Source: Antennarius striatus (Eukaryota; Chordata; Actinopteri; Lophiiformes; Antennariidae). From it: 64,000 nt of DNA. The notes below the pieces were generated by a model, which worked only from the letters and a program-made list of their open reading frames with translations, did no database searches and had not been told where the DNA came from. The position numbers were made by a program, and so were the translations under genes. Positions 39,532 through 51,034 of this stretch are shown here, one piece after another (position 1 is the stretch's first letter; each line of letters starts with the position of its first letter). The DNA lies in contig NC_090787.1 in NCBI RefSeq assembly GCF_040054535.1, positions 17,833,501-17,897,500 on the forward strand, written 5' to 3'.

Positions 39532-39959
39532 TTTAGAAGATATATTATATTATAAATGATATAATATGGTCTATCTGTAATATATCTATAATCTATACAT
39601 AATTTCCAACATTTCAAGTTTACATGCCAGGCCTTAGGCTCTATGCAATATTATGTATTTATTTATTAATGTTTATTTATAAGACTCATACTGTTAATAA
39701 CACTTAAAACTGTTTGTCTATCTTCACACTGTTTATGTTTCATAACACCATACAAATAGCGATGCGAACGATGCTTTGTACTCCGGTTGCAAAGCAACGA
39801 CATTTCATCGCCAGATTCACTGTTCTGAGTCTCTGTGCAGTGACAATAAAAGGAAGTCTTAGTCTATTCAAACTGTCTTCTTTTAACGAAATTAAAAGGA
39901 GTGTTATATTACTGAATACAATACTCAAGGCTAGGCTTGTCAACCCATAGGACACTAAA

Positions 39960-41335
39960 ATCTGTTCGTCTGCCTACGTAATATCCTCCTTGTGTAACCA
40001 GTAAACCAATCATAATGCAGAATGAAGCGGTAAATCCCGCCCCCACTATTATCAAGTATGTTATGTTCAGTGAGGTTCCACACTACCGTGTTGGTCCTGT
40101 GAAAGTGAGGGAAGAGAGGTTTATCAGTAATATTAAAGGCTCTGTCGCCTAAAGATAAAAACAGCAACCAGCCATGGTGTGACTTTTGATAAAAGGTAGG
40201 AGCAATATTTAGTTTTTCAACATTAAACCATGTTCTACTTATCTAAACTCTTATGTAACTCTGATTATATAGGCGGAAGCGCTTTACCTAACGTGTTTGG
40301 TGAAGTGTGACTAAAATATTACAAGCTTTGAGTTTTTAAAATTACTTAATAACGTTAGTCATCTCGATTTAATGCAACTTTATACCCCACTGCTGTATTT
40401 AAAATGTAAATTATTCTCTTTGCAGTTATTGATAAGCTTGATTGGTTTATGAAATAAATATAAATACTTTATAGTGATATCCTCAGACTGTTACTCATGT
40501 TCTTCTTATTTATGGTGTATTTTTATTTGTAGGTAGCGTTTACGTGATTAGGAAGATCCGGGCCTTCATCGCTGGTGGAGAGCAGCTGGACAAGCCTATT
40601 GTAACATCATGTAACGCTAATGGTAAGGTGATGACAGCAGTCACTACAAAAACCTCGAGTTTGGAGAGCAGAAAAAGATCAGTCTTTCTTTAGACATAAG
40701 ACATGTGTGAAGATAATTTTGTAAAGCACATAATTCACTAAACCTTGGAGTTATTCTTTTCTTTTGTGGGATCTCCAGCTTGTTTTCATCCTTAGATAAC
40801 ATTTTACCTTTGTGAAATTGTCCTTTGTTACTCAGTGTGACATTTGAATAAGTCTCTCTTTCATTTGAAAAAATATCAAAATTCTAAATTTATGGGATTA
40901 TAGACCAGATTAATCCAAGGAAACCTGCTCTGCTCTTAATTCACTGTTATGTAATGCTGCTTGTTGAGAAGATTATGGAAGAGGAAGAGTGAGTGTTTGC
41001 TCACACAATATTCTGTACATGTCACTAATGACTATTGGTGTCTCCTTTCTATTTAGATAAAGTGAGAGCAGGGCTCGAGGAGGGAAGTAACATTCCAGTG
41101 GCTTTGCTAAACCCTGCACTTCATGGCGATATCAGTGGAGCAGCTGCCTCAAAGATATCCTCAGAGGTGGCTAATCAGGATTGTGGGACCTGACGTTAAA
41201 GATCACTCCATACACCTGGACTCGCAGTAGTAGCACAATAGTTAGTTGTTCTTGGTGATCCAAGTATACGTCAATCTACATACATCTCTTAAAAAGTTTT
41301 TTCTTATGGACTGCAATAAAGTAGCATTATTGCAC
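39960..41335 (+). other. Unidentified small spliced-looking locus (duplication copy A)
   Basis: A CCAAT box (about 40,003) lies upstream of three exon-like blocks: one ending AAAAG|GTAGGA at 40,195; 40,533-40,622 (acceptor TTATTTGTAG, donor GTAAGG) and 41,057 onward (acceptor TTTCTATTTAG). AATAAA follows at about 41,317. In matched phase the last two blocks read SVYVIRKIRAFIAGGEQLDK, then (after further codons) GLEEGSNIPVALLNPALHGD and a TGA. The only ATG in the first block reads ATG GTG TGA, so no ordinary start exists. I do not recognise the product; a non-coding RNA or dead gene is as likely as a small protein. Confidence 0.35.
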
Positions 41336-42949
41336 TGCCTTCCATTGTCCATTCTGTACTAAGTATGTAATGTCCAGCTCCTGAAGACAAACATTGAGGC
41401 AAAAACTTTTTACTTGAAATATAAGGGAATAAACCATACAAGTAATAGCATTGTCTCTTTCACATTAAGATTCACTATTGAACTACACTGAATGTTATAC
41501 TGGAATGGAATTGAGATATTCATGTTACTAGATGTATTTGGTTTGTGCTATTATTAATGAGACGACTGTGTGTATGTGCTGCAATGTTTGAAGGCTGACT
41601 CACAAACCTCTGTCCAGGGGCTGAGCAGGCCTGATGTTTCTGCCGCCATACTCAGTTAATAAAAAGATATGCCAATGGGGAATGTGTGTGAGTTTTTATT
41701 GTAATGGTTGTTAGGCTGGGATAACCAATTTCTTTTTATGTTTGAGACATAATGACATTTATGCTAGTCATTAAAAAAAAGAAGCAAAGCTTAGGTATAA
41801 AACACCGATGATGGTGATATCAGGAAACAAAGCAGTTCATCAGTCACTAATATAGTTAAACTTACCTTTGCAGTAAGTCAAACTAAATGCTTAAAGTCCA
41901 TATGTTTGGGGGGGAAATTTCAAAATGAAAATAATATAGCGGGGCAAATTTTGATAAAAAACATGCATTTCTCTTTGTTTAAAATATAAATGTGTCTGTA
42001 AAACTGTTAAGACACTTATGTCTGTCCCATAGTGAAGTTTCTTCAGACTCCATTTAAAACTTATTAGCTGTGCATCCAAAATGACTCTGCTCATATTATC
42101 ATATTATTATCATCATATTATTAATATAGTACACTCGAAGCATAAATTGAAATCCTCCAGATATAATACTCCAGATCTGAATTCAACTGCACTTAATGAT
42201 GGAGCACTATGGGTTATTCATGTCTGTGTGCATTTATTTAAACTACTATTATTTTAACTCCTATTATCTCGATATTAACTAAATATTCTTTGCAACCTAT
42301 ATCACAATGTTGTGGCATTAGATAAACAAAATACATTGCAACCCATGCAGGCTTTTGTTTTCTTTTTAATTACTACTTTGAAGACGAAAGGGTTTTTCCA
42401 ACATGTATTGTGGGTCACTTGTCGATTTAGAATATTCAGTTTTTAAAACAAAATTAAAAGAGGGGTCTTGTTATTCTCATTTTCTACGTCTATACTTGTC
42501 GACCCATAGGACACTAAAATCTGTTTGTCTGCTTACGTAATATCCTCCTTGTGTAACCAGTAAACCAATCGTAATGCAGAACGAAGCTGTAAATCCCGCC
42601 CATTGTATTATCATGTATGTTATGTTCAGTGAGGTTCCAAACTACCTTGTTGCACCTATGACAGCGAGGGAATTAAGGTTTATCAGTAACATTAAAGGCT
42701 CTATCCTCTAATGATTAAAAGAGCAAACAGCCATGGTGTGAGTCTTGATTAAAGGTAGGAGCAATATTTAGTTTTTCTACATTAAACCATGTCCTAAGTA
42801 TCTAATCTCGTATTATCATTATGCAGCGGAAGCACATTAGTTAATGTGTGTAGTGAAATGTGGCAACTTAGTACTAAAGTAGTCATTTCGGTTTCATGTA
42901 ACTTCATACTTCACTGCTTTATTCTAAAATGTTAATTATTATTCACTTT

Positions 42950-43374
42950 GCATATTCACTGTCCCCTTGCGACATCATTTTCCGCCCATTTACAGTCAGG
43001 TCCTTTGGAAACACCCCAAAAGAACTACTCAGTAGATTGACCCAGGTAAAGTGTCTCATGTTAATTATCTCCATTAGTATACAAAGACTCGGTGAAACTC
43101 ACATTTCAAATACCCCTTTGACACTCCCTGGAAGTCCCATGGACCATCACTGAGGAGCCAAACGGGTCTTGACAATGGTCGTTGGAATATGAAGACAACC
43201 ACACCTCACTGGATTAAGAAGCCGAGACAAGACCAGCCAAACACTAGAACTGAAGAAGTCTCTTGGAAGATAAGTTAAACATCTCCAAGAAACTTTCTTG
43301 AGGTCCAGTGGATTGATTTAAATAACTCTGGATAACGATGACCTGGATAACCGAGAACCTACACAGACTTCTTC
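42950..43374 (+). repeat. Dispersed repeat with a GACCTGGATAACCGAGAACC tail
   Basis: Absent from the matching position of copy A near 40,425, which reads straight from CTTTGCA to TTATTGATAAGC. It contains GAACTGAAGAAGTCTCTTGG, then TCCAAGAAACTTTCTTGAGG, and ends GACCTGGATAACCGAGAACC TACACAGAC, a 3' sequence common in fish genomes. Family not assigned. Confidence 0.6.
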
Positions 43375-43425
43375 TATTGTTAATAAGCTTCAATGGCCTA
43401 TGAAATAAATTTCAATGCTTTATAG

Positions 43426-44795
43426 CAGGGGTATTCAATTAAAAGTCACAGAGGTCCGGTTAGAAAAATTTCCTCTTAGTAAAAGGTCCGAACCCAAGTC
43501 CAGTTTGTGTCTTATAGCCAGCCACTATATCCACATTATCTTTTATTATCAATTTTCAATGCAGGATATGTTTAAGTGAGTGCACAGCTAGCTCTTTTAC
43601 CTCACCATAAATAAAAGTAGACCCAGGAAAATAAATTTTAACCCTTTATGTTAGATTGAAGAACACACAAACCTCAGAATTAAAAAAATAAAGTGCAAAA
43701 AGAGCTGATTAATCATTTTTCTCGTAAATTAAAGACATCCCAGCATAAAGAACTGAAGGCCTACACTTCAAGTAAAAAAACATATATATGTTCAGAAGGC
43801 ATAAATAAAAACTGGCTCTTTCAGTGGAAAAATGCAAACAGAGAAAGGGGTATGTGGCCTGCCAGTAATTTACTTGCACACAAGGTGTGCCTGTGCACAC
43901 CTTGTGGTGGTCTCTGTAATGTTGGTGAAAGAGACCACTGAACTTGATCGGCATCTTTTATTGCTACATGTATGTCCTCTCCCCGTGTGTGTGTTACATA
44001 GTGGTGTTACACTCAGCAAAGAGCTCCTTATCTATGTGAAGGAACCTGACACACACACACACAAGCTACAACTCATCAATGGCCACAGATATGCATGGTG
44101 CTCTCTGAATAGCTGCATCAAGCTGTTAATATTTCTGTTTTTCTGGTTGCTGTTGAAGCTGACATCTTCCACACATCTCATCCTTCTGTTGTCTCCCAAG
44201 CAAAATGTCAACAACAGCGTTTAAGCACTTATTCACAACATGCCTTTAGTGAACATTCGTTTGCATTTTTCTCGGTCATTTTGCCCTCAGCTCGGACTTC
44301 AGGGGATAATTCTGCGCAAACGATCTGTGCTTTGTTTCATAGTGGTGCTTCATGTTACCACTTTTAATTCATGCTACGTGTTCAAACTATATGAGGTAAA
44401 ATGGTTTTGAACTACCTGACGGAGGAAAAAACATAAATTTCGTCCACTCATTGTTAACCAGCGGTTTTCCTCATTAACCTCCCTTCGTTTGGAGCTGTGC
44501 TGTCTCCCTTCTTCTCTGCTCCGCTGTAGCCGTAAACTCACAGCGGTAACAAGCTGTCTCACTTCCTGGTTCGCTGACGGCACAGGGTAGACAAACGATC
44601 TGATTGGCTGAACTGAGTGGCGCTGTTACCGTATCAACTAGAGGAGCAGCGCCCACTGTCTGTACCCGCAAACTGCAAGTAAAAATGTGCCAAGAAAATC
44701 TACTCTCGTGAAATTATCATGGAGTGGTCATGGGTCCAGACAGAAACATCACGCGGTCCGGATGCGGACCGCAGTCCGCCATTTTGTGACCCCTG
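43426..44795. mobile_element. hAT-type element with perfect target duplication and an empty site in copy A
   Basis: Begins CAGGGGTATTCAATTAAAAG and ends TTTTGTGACCCCTG, with terminal inverted repeat core CAGGGGT. The 8-bp target duplication CTTTATAG is at 43418-43425 and 44796-44803. The uninterrupted site, a single CTTTATAG followed by the same downstream sequence, is at 40467-40474 in copy A. At 1,370 bp it has no intact transposase frame, so it is non-autonomous or decayed. Confidence 0.95.
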
Positions 44796-45559
44796 CTTTA
44801 TAGTGATATCCTCAAACTGTTGCTCATGTTCTTCTTATTTATGGTTTATTTTTATTTGTAGGTAGCTTTTACGTAATTAGGAAGATCTGGGCCTTCATCG
44901 CTGGTGGAGAGCAACCAGAGAAGTCTATTGTAACATCATGTAACGCTAATGGTAAGGTGATGACAGCAATCACTACGAAAACCTCGAGTTTGGAGAGGAG
45001 AAAAAGATCAGTCTTTCTTTAGACATAAAATGTGTGCAAAGATAATCTTGTAAACCACATAATGAACCTTGGAGCTATTGTTTTCTATCGGAGGATCTCC
45101 AGCTTGTTTTCATCTTTAGCTAACATTTGACTTGTGAAACTGTGTTTTATGTTCCTCATTGTGACATTTGAATAAGTCTCTTTTTCTCTATAAAATTATC
45201 AATATTCAGATTTTATGGGATTATAGCCCAGAATAATCCAAGGAAACCTGCTCTGCTCTTTAATCCACTGTTATGTAATGCATCTTGCTGAGAATATTGG
45301 GGAAGGGAAAGAGTGAGTGTTTGCTCAGACATCATTCTGTATATGTCACTAATGACATGAAATGAGAGCGGGACATGAGGAGAGAAATAACATTCCAGTG
45401 ATGATATCAGCGGAGCAGTTGGCTCAAAGACCTTCTTGGAGGGGGCTAATAACGAATGTGGGACCCGATGTTACAGATCGTTCCATACACCTGGACTCTG
45501 GTCATCTTGGAAAAATATCAAGTAGTCGGTCACCAATCCAAGTAATCAGAATTTGGTGT

Positions 45560-46426
45560 TCCAATCACTTCCATGGCCATGGGTGTATGAAGTCAGACAC
45601 CTAGGCATATAGACTGCTTTTACAGTCCACATGCCTCAAGAATGGGCCGCTCTCAAGAGCTCAGTGAATTCCAGCATGGAACTGTGATAGGGTGCCACCT
45701 GAGCAACAAATCCACTCGTGAAATTTCCTCACTCTTAAAAATTCCACAGTCAACTGTCAGCTATATAATAAGAAAGTGGAAGTCTGTGGGAACGACAGCA
45801 ACTCAACCACGAAGTGGTAGGCCACATAAACTGACAGAGCATGGTCAGCAGATGCTGAGGCGCATAGTGGGAACATGTCAACAATTTTCTGCAGAGTCAA
45901 TCGCTACAGACCTCCAAACTTCATGTAGCCTTCAGATTAGCTCAAGTACAGTACGACGAGAGCTTCATGGAATGGGTTTCCATAGCCGAGCAGCTGCATC
46001 CAGGCCACGCATCACCAAGTGCAATGCAAAGCATCGGATGCAGAGGAGCAAAGCACACCGCCACTGGACTGATGGACAAGTCTGGGTTGTTCGATTTCCA
46101 GGAGAACGATACTTGTTGGACTACATTGTGCCAAGTGTAAAGTTTGCTGGAGGGGAGATTATGGTCTGGGGTTGTTTTTCAGCAGCTGGGCTTGGTCCCT
46201 TAGTTCCTCTTCCAACATGACTGTGAACCACTGCACAAAGCAAGGTCCATAAACACACGGATGACAGATTCTGGTGTGGATGAACTTGACTTGTCTGCAC
46301 AGAGTCCTGACCTTAACCCAATAGAACGCCTTTGGGATGAATTAGAACAGAGACTGAGAGCCAGGCCTTCATGTCCAACATCAGTGTCCGACCTCACATA
46401 GGCGCTTGTGGAAGAATGGTCAAAAA
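45560..46426 (+). mobile_element. Tc1-like transposon relic with internal deletions
   Basis: The plus-strand frame from 45,642 begins [20 protein letters not shown] and continues with the paired helix-turn-helix region ([38 protein letters not shown]). After HRHWTD the segment that should hold the WSDES catalytic box is missing and the frame jumps to [17 protein letters not shown] second gap follows at LGPLVPL. The C-terminal coding part (about 46,210-46,425, NPIERLWDELEQRL-like) survives in another frame. Inactive. Confidence 0.9.
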
Positions 46427-48232
46427 TTCAAAAAAAGGTGAAATAACTGAAAACATGTTTTATATTCTATTTTTTTCAAAGTGGCCAAACTTTGCTGTGC
46501 TTACTGCTGTGCACACTCTTGGCATTCTCTCGATGAGCTTCAAGAGGTAGTCACCTGAAATGGTTTTCACTTCACAGGTGTGCCTTAACAGGGTTAACTA
46601 ATAGAATTTCTTGCTTTATCAATGGGGTTGGGACCACACTGAACAAGCATGGCTATCAGTAGCGATGTCCGAATGGCGCCCCATGGGGCCTCAAAAGTTT
46701 GAGAAAATTGTGTCAAAAACGGTTTCAATACTCGGCTCCCCATTCATTGAGAATGTAGATGCCCTCTTTGACAGGGTGACTGTACTGCAGCCACACAACG
46801 GTCGATAACCCCAGATAACGGCACTTTGACGTTTCCTGAATTGCATATATTTTCGAAAAAAACTAATATAATTTAATGTGTTAATCCTTGCTTGCTATAT
46901 TGTAGCCTTATAGGAAATTCATTTATGATTGTTGATCCCTGCAGGGTTCAATAAAGCAATAAGAGATATAGATAACATGTTCATCCATGTTTATGTAATA
47001 TAAATGTATACATATGTGTTTGTGTGTGTGATTTACATAGAAGGATTAGGGCCACTGGAAAAAAAAACAAGGTATATGTTGTGAGATAAAAGTCAGGATT
47101 CCGAGACGTCATCGCAGCAGCTCCACCGGCTTCTTTCTCGCGTCTGGTTCGGTAACGTCTTATTGATGACGTGTTGTTAACATATGTCAGGTGCTGGGAA
47201 CAAAGCAAACACTTCCCCTGCAAATTAAAAGTGACGTGTGTGGTTTATTCTTTTCTACCATGTGAGCAACAGAGCTTGAAAATTAGTTTCTCAAAAATTA
47301 AAATCTTTGTTCAGCAGCACCAGTTCTAAATGTCCCCAGTCTTGAGATCTTTTTCTGGTTGGTTTCATTGCAAAACAATTATAAAGCAAATCGTGAGGAA
47401 TCGCAACGCTAATCTGATCGATCCAGAAGGTATTGACAAGATAAACAGCACACCGCGCTGTTTCATCCATTATAACACATCTGGGACCAGCTGGTGTTTA
47501 AAAGCCCCACCCATTGATCCGAACCACTAAACTGATTCACCTGGGAAATCAATGGCTTTGTGTTTCGAAGTACTTGAGTTTGTCAAACATCATCAGTCAC
47601 GTGGTTTTTACTCATTTGAAGCAGGCATCGAAGCAGTGGTTCAGAAAGAAATGCCTACCGATTCCGGGGCATGTATCAGAACGCTGAAACAAAGCGGACA
47701 TCACTCGCTACCACAGCATCCTGCAGCAACGTGCCATCCCATCCCAATTGCGGTTAGTTGGACGATTTATTTATTTTTCAACAGGACAATGACCCCAAAC
47801 ACACCTCGAGGCTGTTTGAGGGCTATCTGACCAAGAAGAGTGGTGGAGTGCTGTTGCAGATGACCCGGCCTCCACAGTCACCAGGCCTGAACCCATCGAG
47901 ATGGTTTGGGGTGAGCTGGACTGCAGAGTGAAGGCAAAAGGGACAACAAGTGCTAAACACCTCTGCTAAACACTCCTTCAAGACTGTTGAAAAACCATTT
48001 CAGGTGACTGCCTCTTGAAGCTCATTAAGAGAATGCCAAGAGCGTGCAAAGCAGTAATCAGAGCAAAGGGTGGTTACTTTGAAGAAACTGGAATATAAAA
48101 CATGTTATCAGTTATTTCCACCTTTTTTGTTAAGTACATGACTCCACATGTGTTCATCGGTAGTTTTCACCTTCTTATTTTAAAACACATTGAATGAGAA
48201 GGTGTGTCCAAACTTTTGGCCTGTACTGTACA
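46427..48232 (+). mobile_element. Second Tc1-like element with long inverted repeats, split by a nested insertion
   Basis: The left arm (46,427-46,665) starts with GGTGAAATAACTGAAAACAT and includes TTGGCATTCTCTCGATGAGC. The right arm (about 47,700-48,232) carries the inverted equivalents and ends AAACTTTTGGCCTGTACTGT. The right arm retains the transposase C-terminal coding track (FNRTMTPNTPRGC; WGELDCRVKAKG-like) with frameshifts. Most of the 5' and central gene is deleted. The 46,666-47,699 segment is a separate insertion. Confidence 0.85.
46666..47699. mobile_element. hAT-like non-autonomous element nested in the Tc1 relic
   Basis: The left end is AGCGATGTCCGAATGG and the right end CGGACATCACT, an 11-base inverted pair differing at one base. 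The Tc1 sequence that should read CATGGCTACCACAGCATCC is split here, and the pieces CATGGCTATCA (left) and CGCTACCACAGCATCC (right) overlap by about 8 bases, as expected of a mutated 8-bp target duplication. No intact transposase; short ORFs inside are not recognisable. Confidence 0.7.
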
Positions 48233-48962
48233 TTTCTTTAAAAGTTTATTCTTAGGACTGCAATAAAGTAGCGTCATTGCACTGCCTTTCATTGTCCATT
48301 ACAGGTGTCTAATGTCCAGCTCTTAAAGACACACATTTGGGCCAGAGCTTGTTCAGTTTTCAATAGATGACATGAAGGACCACAGATCAGTTTGGGGCAA
48401 GAAATTTCAAATAGTGTAACTGGACATCTGGCAGCTGTGTGAAAATAAAGAGTGTAATGTGAGGCCATTTAACTACTTTAGAAAATTTATCACAATTAGA
48501 TTAGGATTGATTAAATGGGTTGATTCTTTTGATAATTGATGTGGATAAGTAAATGCTGTGCTGAGTAAATTTACCTCTAATAAAATTTTAAAAATTCTAT
48601 TACATTTATTTCACCTAGCCAGACATCCATAACATAAAATTTAGGATTTTTCTTTGTTCATCGACAAAGTTCATAAAGGTTATTTTTAATCTAGTCCACT
48701 TAAAAATGTGCCCAGAAGGACTCCATCGTGGCCCTCCAAACATACCTAGTCAGTAACGAGCCAGGATTCATGAGGGGCAAGCTACCAGTGCAGTCGGGAT
48801 TCAGGGCACGGCTTGGTCTAACAGTGGGGCTTTTCTCTTAAGCCGTCTCTGAAAGGGAGCAGGGCAGGATACAGGTAGATAGAGCCAGGCTAACTGCCTC
48901 GCCCTCCAGCTGAGAATCCTTCATGGAAGCAGCTCTGGTGAGATCCATCTGCATCGTGCACC

Positions 48963-49401
48963 CAGGGGTGTCAAACTCATTTTCACCAAAAGGCCACAGC
49001 AGCATATAATGGCTGTCCTCAAAGAGCCTGATGTAACATGTAAATGTAACTAATGTAACTTCTCCTTAATGTTAAATACTCTGAATGTATTATTTATTCA
49101 AGTTACAAACATTGCAGTTGCACAGAAAAAGTGTCTTCTTATTGCTTTGTTATAACATAAATCCTTTTAATTTGTCAGGTTATGAAGCTCAGGATCGTAC
49201 TATCCAAGTGAATAAATAAAAATAACAAAAAACAAGTTTGGACATTAATTTTGTTCAAAACGTTTTTGTCAAAGTTAAAATGGGCTTAATTACTGCATTA
49301 TGGGAAAGGTCGTTTTTAGTCAAAAAACACTTCTGACCAATTTATTTGTAGACACTGACCTTTTATGCTGTCGTGGGCCACATTTGGCCCTTGTTTGACA
49401 C
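48963..49401. mobile_element. Short hAT-like/MITE element (CAGGGGTGTCAAAC ends)
   Basis: Left end CAGGGGTGTCAAACTCATTT, right end GGGCCACATTTGGCCC then TTGTTTGACAC. They are imperfect inverted repeats of the type seen in non-autonomous hAT elements of fish. The target duplication is not preserved. It lies inside duplication copy B. The 48,350-48,960 stretch just left of it has no feature I can name. Confidence 0.55.
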
Positions 49402-49767
49402 AAGCTTCAGAAGAAGAGTTCGAGTGAGATCCCTTACCTTGTCTTCAAGACCCCATGCCAGTCTCTTACCGGAATCTTAACAAACGAATTGTCTTTCACA
49501 TTTAGATTCTCTGTTGAACTACACTGAATGTTATACTGGATGTAGATGTGTCTGGCCCATAGTGAAGTTTCTTCAGACTCCATCATGAACTTAATAGCTG
49601 TACATCCAAAATGACACCAAGGCCATTCATGGTCAGAAATAGGAAGTCCAAGTAGGAAACATTGTAATTGACATCCTGGCCTTTAATAACTTCTCCTGTC
49701 ATTGCCTACATAATTAAGAACATCTGTCCTTCGGTTAATTTACAAAGTCCACTCCAGGAAGCACTAA

Positions 49768-50180
49768 TTACATCCCGCTTCAAAGCGGTGATGTATTTAA
49801 TTGTCAGTGTTCGTGTGTTCGTCCATTCGTTCGTCCATTAGTATGTCCATCAAATATCTTTGCAACCGTTGCAGAAAGATGAAACAAAAAGCACATTACT
49901 CAGGCAGCAAAGGGGATGAAAATGAGATGATCAGCTTGACCTTGAGAGAATTAAGTCAAGGTTAAATTTCAACTTTTGTATACTCGGGAACTGGAGTAGA
50001 AAGATGGAGGCCAGTGTACGGCCATAGATCAAAGCTAGTGCTTTGATTTATCTAAAATTTTGCATTCGGAGACTGCAACATCCCACGACTTACTCTGACC
50101 TACCCTGAAAGTAGGTTAGAGTAAAATTTTGGATTCAGGGGTGTCGCGGGATGTTGCAGTCTCTGACTGCCTTGGTTCTA
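49768..50180 (+). repeat. Dispersed repeat, copy 2 of the three-copy family
   Basis: Same start (ACATCCCGCTTCAAAGCGGT) and end (GTCGCGGGATGTTGCAGTC) as the copy at 31,166, with a TTGACCTTGAGAGAATTAAG block and an AGTCAAGGTTAAAT block between. Lies just beyond the right end of duplication copy B. Confidence 0.75.
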
Positions 50181-50429
50181 TTTCTATTATTTACCTGTGA
50201 GCAGCTTTCCTTGAATGAGAAAAAGTAAAAAAATATAAACCTTTAGTTTTTAATAATGCACTTTCAATCTGAGGTGGCATCCTCTCAGCTTTATTTTAAA
50301 CCAGCTTATTTAGGCTCTTTCAAAAATCAAGATCATACTGTAAAATAAAACACTACTATAGTACTCTAGTGTACAGTTGAGTCACGACACTGATGTGATG
50401 CACATGCTACAGAAAGTTAACTCAGCTCA

Positions 50430-51034
50430 ACGATCCATGTACAGTAATAATTTATTGATAGAATTTTATTTACTTTTATCCCGATTCAAGTAACTTTTAA
50501 GAAGCATTTATGTAGTCCATTATGCATTTAGTTGTTGGAATTGAAACCAAGTCAGACCTCCCTGAATTAAACTCCCCGCAAATACTTTCACAATACAGTA
50601 GTTTCTCTTACATTTGTATATTCAATATATACATATAGTCTTCATTTAAATTAGAATAGTTTCATACAACAAGACAAGCTCAACTTCACACAGAAACCAG
50701 GCAATTACCAGTCACTCATAACATTACAACAGTTTTTTTCTCTGACAATTCTTGGAATGGAAACAAATGAAACGGTTAGTGAGTTGACTACATCAGGAAT
50801 GATATGTGGCTGAAGGAAGCCAGTCTCAATTTGTTCAGTGTATACACCAGTGGAGTTAAATATTGAACTGCTTCATGTGGTAAAGATAATCATCAGTTTT
50901 GTAAACAAAAAGGTGATTCAGTATTGCGACCTGCCTCCCATCAAGATGTCACAATTCACTAAACAAGAACTCACAAAACACAAACATTCACCAAAAGGAT
51001 CTAAGAGGACGGCAGGAATGCTGATGGTCAGGAC
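50430..51034 (-). other. atp6ap2 3' UTR and candidate poly(A) signals
   Basis: On the minus strand, AATAAA occurs at 50470-50465 and 50456-50451, about 570-580 nt after the atp6ap2 stop at 51037-51035. No other exon-like sequence is visible between, so this is read as the 3' UTR. Which signal is used is unknown. Confidence 0.5.

Larger units (their letters stand above)
42163..49615 (+). repeat. Tandem duplication unit, copy B (expanded by insertions)
   Basis: Homologous to 37,798-42,090, but its pieces are spread over 7.4 kb by insertions at about 42,950-43,374, 43,426-44,795, 45,560-48,230 and 48,963-49,401. The exon-like block at 44,865-44,953 keeps the open frame (SFYVIRKIWAFIAGGEQ) with mostly amino-acid-changing differences from copy A. 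The third block (from about 45,360) has lost its frame, so this copy of the locus looks dead. Confidence 0.82.

Noticed and set aside
40160..40200. ATG GTG TGA in the unidentified locus read as a selenocysteine codon
   Set aside because: Both duplicates keep the TGA, but no SECIS-like element is evident in the 41,190-41,340 tail and no selenoprotein family fits.
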